Position numbers and translations under genes: made by a program
Shown here: positions 49,985-56,603 of the stretch, piece after piece
Numbering within the stretch: the stretch's first letter is position 1
How the letters are laid out: every line of letters starts with the position of its first letter
The notes under the pieces: model-generated
What the model saw: only the letters and a program-made list of their open reading frames with translations
Databases searched by the model: none
Told to the model about the DNA's origin: nothing
Source: Chthoniobacteraceae bacterium
Lineage (GTDB): Bacteria > Verrucomicrobiota > Verrucomicrobiia > Chthoniobacterales > Chthoniobacteraceae
Length of the DNA: 62,120 nt
Assembly (NCBI GenBank): GCA_947471505.1
Contig: CANIWM010000029.1
Coordinates: 1 to 62,120, forward strand
Direction: 5' to 3'

Positions 49985-51679
49985 ATGCTCTCGCTCACGG
50001 AAAAATGCGCGGGCGTCCTCGTCCCGCTTTTCGCACTGCGCGGCTCGGCGGATTTTGGCTGCGGCGACCTCGCGGCGCTGCGGCGGTTTATTGATTGGTC
50101 GGCGGCGCACGGCTTCCGCCTCGTCCAGCTCCTCCCTGTGAACGAAACCGGCGGCGACAACAGCCCGTATAACGCCATCAGCTCCGTCGCCATCGAGCCC
50201 ACCACGCTCGACCCGCACGCCATCCTCGACCTCCAGCCCGGCGAGATCGCCGCCATCGCCGAGCAGCACAACGTCTCGCACGGCTCTGTGGAATGGGCCG
50301 CCGTCAAACGCCTCCACCACGACCTCCACCGCCGCGCCTTCGCGAACTTCTCCGCGCACTCGTGGGAGCGCAACGACGAGCGCGCGAAAGCCTTCGCCGC
50401 ATTCGCAAAAGAAGAGCTGAGCTGGCTGGAAGGATACTCCCTTTTTCGCGTCCTCATGGCGCGCCACGGTACCGAGGCGTGGGACACTTGGCCGGAAGAA
50501 GTCCGCACCTTCGCCGACGCCGAACGCTGGCTGGAAGCCCTTCGGCCCGGCCATCGTGGAGCGATTGACCAAGAGCTTCGCTTCTTCTGCTACGTGCAGT
50601 GGCAGGCGTTCGAGCAATGGCGCGCGGTGAAAGCCTACGCCCAACAACGCGGCGTCGCGCTCATGGGCGACATCCCGTTTGGCGTCAACTACAGCTCCGC
50701 CGACGTGTGGGCCGCGCCCGCGCTTTTCGATCTCAAATGGAGCGGTGGAGCCCCGCCGGAGCCTGCATTCATGGGCGACGAGTTCTGCCGCCGCTGGGGG
50801 CAAAACTGGGGCGTCCCGCTCTACGCATGGCCCGCGCATCGCGCAGACGGCTTCGCGTGGTGGAGGCAGCGCGTGCGCAAAATCGGCGACGCATTTCACA
50901 CCTTCCGCATTGATCACGTCCTCGGCTTTTACCGCATCTACGGCTTCCCGTGGCGGCCTCAGCGCAACGCCGAATTTGCTCCGCTCACCCACGACGAAGC
51001 CCGCGCCCGCACGGGCGGCGAGCTGCCGCATTTTCACCAACACGACGACGACACCGCCGAGCACCGCGCGCAGAACCGCGCCCAAGGCGAAGAGTTCCTC
51101 CGCGTCCTCCAAGCCGAAGTCGGCCCCGGCGCGCTCGTCGGCGAAGACCTCGGCACCGTCCCCGAATACGTCCGGCCCAGCCTCCTCAGCCTCGACATCC
51201 CCGGCTTCAAAGTCCCGCAGTGGGAGAAAGAAGGCGACGGCCCACTTACCCCCGGACACGACTACCCGCGCTGCACCATCGCCACCTACGCCACGCACGA
51301 TCACGACCCGCTCCGCGTCATGTGGGAAGGGTGGATGAATACCATCCGCGCCGCCCTCGCCGAGCCCGAGCGCATCGCAGCGGAAAATGAACGCGCCTGG
51401 CGAGAAGTCCGCGCTTTTGCGGATTGGGCGGGCATCGAAGTCCCGCACATCCTCACTTTCGACGAAGTCCACGAGCCCCTCCTCGCGGGCCTCTTCCGCA
51501 GCAACTCTGCCATCGCCATCGCGATGATCACCGATGTCCTCGGCACCGCCGACCGCTTCAACGTCCCCGGCAGCGTCACCGCCGAAAACTGGAGCGCCCG
51601 CCTCCCCGCCGATTGGGAAACCGCCTACGCGGAAAAGGCCCAGCGCGTCGCCCAGCTCATCCGCGCCGCCGGGCGGTAG
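49985..51679 (+). CDS. malQ: 4-alpha-glucanotransferase (amylomaltase, GH77)
   Basis: A 564-aa GH77 disproportionating enzyme that transfers alpha-1,4-glucan segments in maltodextrin/glycogen turnover. Landmarks are LLPVNETGGDNSPYNAISS, GDIPFGVNYSSADVWA, the nucleophile Asp in FRIDHVLGFYRIY, the acid/base Glu in VGEDLGTVPEYVRP and the late TYATHDHDP. Length is typical of compact bacterial/plant D-enzyme-like MalQ. It lies 6 bp behind the HAD phosphatase gene, forming an operon. Downstream the sulfatase gene has its own possible promoter. Confidence 0.94.
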   Translation: MLSLTEKCAGVLVPLFALRGSADFGCGDLAALRRFIDWSAAHGFRLVQLLPVNETGGDNSPYNAISSVAIEPTTLDPHAILDLQPGEIAAIAEQHNVSHGSVEWAAVKRLHHDLHRRAFANFSAHSWERNDERAKAFAAFAKEELSWLEGYSLFRVLMARHGTEAWDTWPEEVRTFADAERWLEALRPGHRGAIDQELRFFCYVQWQAFEQWRAVKAYAQQRGVALMGDIPFGVNYSSADVWAAPALFDLKWSGGAPPEPAFMGDEFCRRWGQNWGVPLYAWPAHRADGFAWWRQRVRKIGDAFHTFRIDHVLGFYRIYGFPWRPQRNAEFAPLTHDEARARTGGELPHFHQHDDDTAEHRAQNRAQGEEFLRVLQAEVGPGALVGEDLGTVPEYVRPSLLSLDIPGFKVPQWEKEGDGPLTPGHDYPRCTIATYATHDHDPLRVMWEGWMNTIRAALAEPERIAAENERAWREVRAFADWAGIEVPHILTFDEVHEPLLAGLFRSNSAIAIAMITDVLGTADRFNVPGSVTAENWSARLPADWETAYAEKAQRVAQLIRAAGR

Positions 51680-51717
51680 CCTGTTGACATTGGGAGATGG
51701 CGTCTGTTTTTAGGACC

Positions 51718-53139
51718 ATGCTCAACGCTCTCCGAACTCTCGCCTTCCTCTTTCTACTCACTGCAACGCTCCGCGCCGAGAAGCCGAACGTCGTCATCAT
51801 TTTCTGCGACGACCTCGGCTATGGCGACGTCGGCTGCTTCGGGCAGAAACGCTACACCACGCCGAACCTCGATCGCATGGCGGCGGAAGGGCGGCGCTTC
51901 ACGAACTTCCACGTCTCTTCCGCCGTCTGCTCGGCCTCGCGCGCGGCGTTGCTGACGGGCTGCTACCATGCGCGAGTTGGCATCAACGGCGCGCTCTCGC
52001 CGGGATCGAAAGTGGGGCTCAATCCCGCTGAGACGACCATTCCCGAGATGCTCAAAACGAACGGCTACGCGACGGGCATGGCCGGGAAGTGGCACCTCGG
52101 CGACCGCCCCGGCTGGCTGCCGGTGGACCAAGGGTTCGATGAATGGCTCGGTCTGCCCTACTCGAACGATATGTGGCCGCATCACCCGGAGGCAAAGCCC
52201 GGTGCTTACCCGAAGCTCCCGCTTTATGAGGGCTCGCAGATCGTGGACGACGAAGTGACGCCCGACGACCAGCGCCAGCTCACCACGCGCTACACGGAGC
52301 GGGCCGTCGCATTTATCGAGCGCAACAAGGAGCGCCCGTTCTTTTTCTACCTCGCGCACAACATGCCGCACGTCCCGCTGCATGTGAGCGACAAGTTCGC
52401 GGGCAAGTCCGGCGCGGGGCTGTATGGCGATGTGATTCAGGAGATTGATTGGTCCGTCGGCGAAGTCCTCGCTGCGCTCAAAAAGAACGGGCTTGATGAA
52501 AAGACGCTCGTCATTTTCACCAGCGATAACGGCCCGTGGCTGAGCTACGGCGAGCACTCCGGCGTCGCCACACCGCTGCGGGAAGGGAAGGGGACAAGCT
52601 GGGAAGGCGGCACGCGAGTCCCGTGCATCATGCGCTGGCCGGGCCGCATCCCCGCCGCCAGCGAGAGCGCGCAGATGGCCATGACGATAGACGTTCTCCC
52701 CACGCTCGCAGCGCTCACCGGCGCGACATTGCCCAGCTTGAAAATTGACGGGCGCAACCGCACGGAAGACCTGACTGGAGTCGGCACCGGCGAGCGGCTC
52801 TACGCCACATGGTATTCGCCAAACAACCTCGAAAGCGTCACCGACGGGCGGTGGAAACTCATGCTCCCCGGCACCTACCGCACTCTCGGCGACGCGCCCA
52901 AAGCGAAAGACGGAATCCCCGCGAAATACCAGCAAGCGAAGATCGAAACGGCGCAACTCTTCGACCTCACGAGCGACATCGGCGAGAGCCGCGATGTGTC
53001 TGCGGAGAACCCCGAAGTCGTCGCCAAGCTCACCCAGTTCGCTGCAACGATGCGCGCCGAACTCGGCGACGGTCGCAGCGGGCAAAAGGGCACCGCGAAC
53101 CGCCCGCCCGCGACTCAGGCGCTCCAAGCAAAGCCCTGA
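51718..53139 (+). CDS. Secreted arylsulfatase (type I sulfatase)
   Basis: A 473-aa sulfatase with signal peptide [20 protein letters not shown] and metal-binding [19 protein letters not shown]. The activation motif is C71-S-A-S-R, with Ala where CxPxR has Pro; this variant still fits C-x-[PA]-x-R. Further arylsulfatase-A-like motifs are [25 protein letters not shown] and [16 protein letters not shown]. The frame opens at 51697 (MASVFRT), but the ATG at 51718 gives a clean signal peptide. A TTGACA (51684-51689) with a poor -10 (51707-51712) would place transcription start almost on that ATG, hinting at a very short or absent leader. It needs an unlinked formylglycine-generating enzyme. Confidence 0.88.
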   Translation: MLNALRTLAFLFLLTATLRAEKPNVVIIFCDDLGYGDVGCFGQKRYTTPNLDRMAAEGRRFTNFHVSSAVCSASRAALLTGCYHARVGINGALSPGSKVGLNPAETTIPEMLKTNGYATGMAGKWHLGDRPGWLPVDQGFDEWLGLPYSNDMWPHHPEAKPGAYPKLPLYEGSQIVDDEVTPDDQRQLTTRYTERAVAFIERNKERPFFFYLAHNMPHVPLHVSDKFAGKSGAGLYGDVIQEIDWSVGEVLAALKKNGLDEKTLVIFTSDNGPWLSYGEHSGVATPLREGKGTSWEGGTRVPCIMRWPGRIPAASESAQMAMTIDVLPTLAALTGATLPSLKIDGRNRTEDLTGVGTGERLYATWYSPNNLESVTDGRWKLMLPGTYRTLGDAPKAKDGIPAKYQQAKIETAQLFDLTSDIGESRDVSAENPEVVAKLTQFAATMRAELGDGRSGQKGTANRPPATQALQAKP

Positions 53140-53268
53140 CGTGCCGCAACCGGCGCCTTTGCGCAGAAGAGTTTCCGATTGAGGGCGCCGCTCGTGCGCT
53201 GTGAAGCAGCACGACCCTCTGGTGTGAAACACAACAGCCAGTGGGAGCGTAATCCGGCTGGGAACACG

Positions 53269-53504
53269 AAGTAATACCATCTTTCAGAAATAATCAGACG
53301 ATTCGCCGCGTGGTGGCAGCTTGTGGCGAGGCTGCGCAAGCAAGTCGTTGCTGCGACGCCCTCGTCGCAGTGGGTGCCGGCGGCGCCTCGCCGCTCACGC
53401 GCCGATCGCGACGGGGCGTCGCGGGCACTTCCTGCGACGAGGGCGTCGCAGCTACGTCGCGGCATTCGCCCGGGAACATCTCTTTATTTGTGAAAGATGG
53501 TATA
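53269..53504. repeat. 236-bp imperfect palindrome (MITE-like)
   Basis: In the 415-bp gap after the sulfatase, 53269-53291 (starting GTAATACCATCTTTCAGAAA) is mirrored at 53482-53504 with two mismatches. A 21-bp block GCTGCGACGCCCTCGTCGCAG (53348-53368) is perfectly inverted at 53430-53450. Each copy of that block itself folds into a hairpin (CTGCGAC-GCCCTC-GTCGCAG). The centre is a weaker palindrome. Both strands therefore give similar spurious translations. The outer parts are AT-rich and the core is GC-rich. The remaining bases of 53140-53554 show no gene. Confidence 0.75.
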
Positions 53505-53554
53505 ACTGCGTCGCCGCGATGCCTCTGCCTGAGCGTCCTCGCCTCCTGCTGCGC

Positions 53555-53732
53555 CTACCGCCGCAGCGCAACGATCAGCTCATTCACCTTCGCCAGGAGT
53601 TGAACGAAATCGTCCAACGTCGGCGGGTCGCTCAGCGCGAGCGACAACTCCGACACCGTAATCGGATTCTGCGCCGTCCCCGCGATCGCGCCCGCCAGCA
53701 TCGCGCTCGACACTTCCCCCGCCGCCCCCGCT
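53555..53732 (-). pseudogene. Frameshifted second copy of the collagen-like gene's C-terminal module
   Basis: Reading the minus strand one base out of frame from the preceding 101-aa gene gives GEVSSAMLAGAIAGTAQNP, then a stretch ending SLALSDPPTLDDFVQLL, and finally VNELIVALRR before a TAG at 53557-53555. This is clearly homologous to that gene's own C-terminus (GEVSNATLEAQIAGTAQNP, IALSDPPTRAEVQAILDFVN). There is no convincing start codon. Skipping one base near the end of the first copy would fuse both modules. It is a tandem duplication that has lost its frame, or a programmed frameshift, or a sequencing indel in the G-rich junction. Confidence 0.65.
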
Positions 53733-54036
53733 ACACCCGCGTCAGCGAATTCACCAGCGCGTTCACAAAATCGAGGATCGCCTGCACCTCCGCCCGCGTC
53801 GGCGGATCGCTCAGCGCGATGTTAAACGTGCCCACGTTCGGATTTTGCGCCGTCCCCGCGATCTGGGCCTCCAGCGTCGCGTTCGACACCTCACCCACCG
53901 GGCCAGCAGGCCCCGCAGGCCCCGCAGGCCCTGCAGGGATTGCGTCGATGAGCGTCTTTAGCGCGTTCAATTGATCGCGCATTTCCGCTGAGGAATTGGG
54001 CGAGCCGTTGGCTGGTTTAGTCGGATCAAATGGCAT
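53731..54036 (-). CDS. Small collagen-like protein of unknown function
   Basis: A 101-aa protein without a signal peptide. It has an N-terminal helical segment (SAEMRDQLNALKTLIDAIP), a short collagen-like Gly-Pro-Ala run (residues about 35-46) and a C-terminal module of about 50 residues (GEVSNATLEAQIAGTAQNP...DPPTRAEVQAILDFVNALVN). This layout resembles small trimerising or fibre-tip proteins, but I recognise no family. It lies 30 bp behind the Fn3-like gene on the same strand, so the two are probably co-transcribed. The frame stops at 53731 immediately before a second, out-of-frame copy of its C-terminal module. Confidence 0.6.
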   Translation of the reverse strand: MPFDPTKPANGSPNSSAEMRDQLNALKTLIDAIPAGPAGPAGPAGPVGEVSNATLEAQIAGTAQNPNVGTFNIALSDPPTRAEVQAILDFVNALVNSLTRV

Positions 54037-54066
54037 GGCTTTTTGCCGCGCGGGCGGTGGTTGTGG

Positions 54067-54993
54067 TTATGTGATGTTGATCGTAATCGTGGGGCTCGCG
54101 GGGCCGTCGCCGCCTTCGTTGTAGGAGATGGCGCTGAGCTCCCACTGGCCGGGGGCGAGTCCGGTGAACGTCTTTTCCAGACCCTCGGCGGTGCCCAGCG
54201 AATGCGGCTCGTCGTCCACGCCGATGTGTTTGCCCATGATGCGCGTGCCCGTCATGCGGGTGGCGTACGGCCACGAGCCGTGGAATTTTCCTCCGCCCTG
54301 CGCCACGGCGGTGAGCGAGGCGATGCCCTCCGGCGCGCTCGGTTGCGCGGGGATGTTCAGGCCAAATGCTTCGTAGCGCGAATCGTCGTCGGCGAGCAGT
54401 TGGCCGAGTTCATCGATGAGCCCGCGCACGCGTTTGCGCAGGGTTTTCATCGCAGCGGCCTCGGCAGCTTTTGCATCCGTCACCGCCTGCTCGCCGGTAT
54501 TTACGCTGTTGCGCGCGGTGCTGATTGCGGCGTGCGCAGTGGTGCAAATGGCGGCGGTCGCCTCCATGTCCACGCTTTCGGCGGATGGGTTGGCGGTGAA
54601 GTAGGCTTTCAGCGCGCCGAGCAGGGTGAAGCGCGCGTCGCGTGTGTCGGAGACGGCGGTGGAGAGATTCGGAAAACCCGCTTGTCCCCATTCGTCGTTA
54701 TACGAGGTGCCGAGGAGCTTCACGAGGCGGAGTCGGCAGTTGCGGATGACCACGAGTCCCTCCGCGTCCTTTTGTTCGATGATGTCGTAGAAACCTCCCG
54801 CTTTTGTGAGTGCTTTGCGCGCGGCTCCGAGTGCGAGCTTTGCTGCAGTGGTGCCGGCGATTGCGGCGCGGATGGTGGCTTCGGTGTTTTGTTTGATGCC
54901 GATTGTCACTTCGTGAATGTGGCATCCGTCGGCGAGGTCTTCGGCTAGGGCGATGACTACGTCGTCGTCTTCTGGTGTTGCGTTACTGGCCAT
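54067..54993 (-). CDS. Lineage-specific protein with C-terminal Fn3-like domain
   Basis: A 308-aa protein of unknown function. The first 200 residues are mostly Ala-rich helices with few aromatic residues (ATIRAAIAGTTAAKLALGAARK, TAAICTTAHAAISTARNSV...EQAVTDAKAAEAAAMKTLRKRVRGL). The last 90 form an Fn3-like sandwich (PSAPEGIASLTAVAQGGGKF through LEKTFTGLAPGQWELSAISYNEGGDGP). No signal peptide is visible. The frame continues upstream to an ATG at 55110, adding 39 residues with three W-D pentads (DWDAS, SWDSG, FWDSP). I chose MASNATPEDDD at 54993, but the longer form is possible. It is followed after 30 bp by the collagen-like gene. Confidence 0.6.
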   Translation of the reverse strand: MASNATPEDDDVVIALAEDLADGCHIHEVTIGIKQNTEATIRAAIAGTTAAKLALGAARKALTKAGGFYDIIEQKDAEGLVVIRNCRLRLVKLLGTSYNDEWGQAGFPNLSTAVSDTRDARFTLLGALKAYFTANPSAESVDMEATAAICTTAHAAISTARNSVNTGEQAVTDAKAAEAAAMKTLRKRVRGLIDELGQLLADDDSRYEAFGLNIPAQPSAPEGIASLTAVAQGGGKFHGSWPYATRMTGTRIMGKHIGVDDEPHSLGTAEGLEKTFTGLAPGQWELSAISYNEGGDGPASPTITINIT

Positions 54994-55127
54994 GGTTTTT
55001 CGGTTTATTGGTTTTTTGGTTTGTGGAAGGGGGATGAACACTGGTGGCGCGGACGGGCTGTCCCAAAATCCGCTGTCCCATGATGATGCGTCCCAGTCTG
55101 GTGGCGTCATGGGTGATGAGCGGTCTC

Positions 55128-55253
55128 GCTTGCGTCAAGGAGGGGGGACGTCTCGTCCCCCTGGACCACGGAGTGGTGCGCAAAAGCGGTTGCCTGGCCG
55201 GACCGCGCGGCACGCAGCAGGGGAACGGGACGTTCCCCCTCCTTGGCGCAAGC
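55128..55253. repeat. REPIN-like palindrome with covarying hairpins
   Basis: The 37-bp left arm starting at 55128 (GCTTGCGTCAAGGAGGGGGG...) matches the inverted right arm ending at 55253 at about 33 positions. Each arm folds internally: GGGGGAC-GTCTC-GTCCCCC on the left and GGGGAAC-GTCCC-GTTCCCC on the right. A G-C pair has become A-T, so the structure is preserved while the sequence changed. The outer CAAGGAG head is shared with the palindrome at 1-141. Confidence 0.7.
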
Positions 55254-55282
55254 GCGTTGGCCGAAAGTATTCTCCCCACGTC

Positions 55283-55522
55283 CAGCCCGAGAGTCGGGCT
55301 GAGTCACCGGAGTCTCCCTCATCCCGGCCGGAGAGTCCGGCTGAGCCACCCGAGTCTCCCTCATCCCAGCCGGAGAGTCCGGCTGAGCTACCCGAGTCTC
55401 CCCCATCCCAGACGGAGAGTCCGGCTGAGCCACCGGAGTCTCCCTCATCCCAGCCGGAGAGTCCGGCTGGGCTACCCGAGTCTCCCCCATCCCAGCCGGA
55501 GAGTCCGGCTGAGTCACCGGAG
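55283..55522. repeat. 42-bp tandem repeat array with a hairpin in each unit (5.7 copies)
   Basis: Six consecutive 42-bp units start at 55283, 55325, 55367, 55409, 55451 and 55493; the last is truncated after 30 bp. Each contains AGCCGGA-GAG-TCCGGCT, a 7-bp stem with a GAG loop, followed by a GAGTCTCC-type stretch. In unit 1 the stem is AGCCCGA/TCGGGCT, a compensatory pair change. Forty-two is a multiple of three, so both strands stay open (PESP-type and PDSPAGMRET-type repeats), but no credible start or domain supports coding. The remaining bases of the 55111-55612 gap show no gene. Confidence 0.75.
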
Positions 55523-55612
55523 CGGCGGTCCGATTAAAAATGGAATTGTTTGGGTTCACGGGAGGCACTTTGCACCCGCGCCGGGAATCCCGCCATCGGC
55601 TCATAATACCAA

Positions 55613-55948
55613 TCACCTTGGCCCGTCCGATGCTCCACCGCCGCCGGCCACCTCCCGGTCCGCCGCAAGTTTCATGAAGTCATGCAGCCGGAACCCCAGC
55701 GTGTCCGCCAATCTTTCCACAAAGTCCATCCCCACATCCGCCACCCGCCCGCATTCCAGCCGGTAAATCATCCCCGCATCCACCCGCGCGAGCGCCGCCA
55801 ATTCATCCCGCGTGTAGCCCTGCCACTCCCGCTCCTCGCGCGCCACTACCTCGAGCACGCGCACCAGCCCCGAAGGCACACCCGAAGGCACCTTCCCCAG
55901 CGGCCCGCGGCGTCGGCCGCAAGGCGGAGTCTGGCGGGTCCGTTTCAC
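55613..55948 (-). CDS. XRE-family helix-turn-helix regulator
   Basis: A 111-aa DNA-binding protein. The Cro/CI-type HTH covers residues about 40-95 (YTRDELAALARVDAGMIYRLECG, FVERLADTLGFRLHDFM). The N-terminus is basic (KRTRQTPPCGRRRG). It begins at a GTG (55948) with GGAGG 11 bases upstream; there is no in-frame ATG nearby. Small stand-alone XRE proteins commonly control defence, toxin-antitoxin or mobile modules. Its position between the repeat array and the hsdR debris/helicase-nuclease gene fits a defence-island regulator, but a direct link is unproven. Confidence 0.75.
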   Translation of the reverse strand: MKRTRQTPPCGRRRGPLGKVPSGVPSGLVRVLEVVAREEREWQGYTRDELAALARVDAGMIYRLECGRVADVGMDFVERLADTLGFRLHDFMKLAADREVAGGGGASDGPR

Positions 55949-56125
55949 ATCCCATCGCGCCTCCCCTCATCCACCCCGCCCGCGCGCAATCCGGCAAAGC
56001 GCAACCGTAGTTCCAGGCGAGAAGTTTTCATACCCGCCCAACATAGCACCCGGCAGCGCATGGGCAATTTCCAAGGCGGTGAAATTGTCGTGAGAAATGG
56101 CGGGGCGAGAGAGCGCAATCGCAGA

Positions 56126-56157
56126 GTTTCAATCCGCGCCCCCGGCTTGGGCCGGAT
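56126..56157 (+). CRISPR. Solitary CRISPR-repeat-like sequence (type I-C-like), no array
   Basis: GTTTCAATCCGCGCCCCCGG followed by CTTGGGCCGGAT resembles the reverse complement of type I-C CRISPR repeats: the GTTTCAATCC start, then a GC-rich hairpin (CCGG...CCGG). It occurs once in the window, with no spacers, second repeat or cas gene. It could be a relic or chance. The rest of 55949-56418 shows no gene. Confidence 0.3.
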
Positions 56158-56418
56158 GGGATAAAAAGTGGACCACAGCGGAGACGCGGAGCGTACAAGG
56201 GGAGGGAATCAAACGCCGGAGGGTGGAAACGTTAATCGTTTGCTCACCGCGTCATTGAACTTCCGCCTTTTCAACCGCCGCACCGCCCGCCACTGTCGCC
56301 CCCGATGCCGAGCCAAAGAACCCACACCACGCAACCGCGCAAATACGCCCGCAATGCCGTGCCCGCGCGATTCGACATTCGCAATTCAGCATTCGGCATT
56401 CGCCCCGCCCACCAAAAC

Positions 56419-56545
56419 TGCGGCAACGGCACCATCTGGCACAACACCGGCAGGGGCAAGACGCCCACCTCCTTCAAAGCCTCCACTCTGCTTAAGGACA
56501 ACCCCGACATCGAGAAATCCCTCTTCGTCGTGGACCCCAAGGCCA
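56419..56545 (+). pseudogene. Fragment of a type I restriction enzyme R subunit (hsdR)
   Basis: In one frame the sequence reads [20 protein letters not shown] followed by [17 protein letters not shown]. This is the Walker A region of HsdR, where the family has a G-x-IWH-x-TGSGKT-x-TSFKA-x-LL run leading to FVVDR. About 40 residues remain; the Walker Ser is Arg, and homology stops on both sides with no HsdM or HsdS nearby. It is therefore a remnant. A short GCATTCGGCATTCG motif abuts it at 56389-56402. The helicase-nuclease gene starts about 60 bp downstream, suggesting replacement of an older restriction locus. Confidence 0.7.
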
Positions 56546-56603
56546 ACGGCCAAGACAAACGCTGTGACCCGCGTCGTAACCTTCACCTTTGGAGCGAAGC
56601 CGT

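Noticed and set aside
49400-51472. 690-aa minus-strand open frame
   Set aside because: Antisense to the HAD and malQ genes, both with clear catalytic motifs.
55283-55522. CRISPR array
   Set aside because: Units are contiguous 42-bp tandem repeats without unique spacers.
54917-55616. Protein-coding reading of the 42-bp repeats (PESP-type on plus, PDSPAGMRET-type on minus)
   Set aside because: Both strands are open because 42 is a multiple of three; neither has a convincing start or flanking domain, and stem covariation argues for structure instead.
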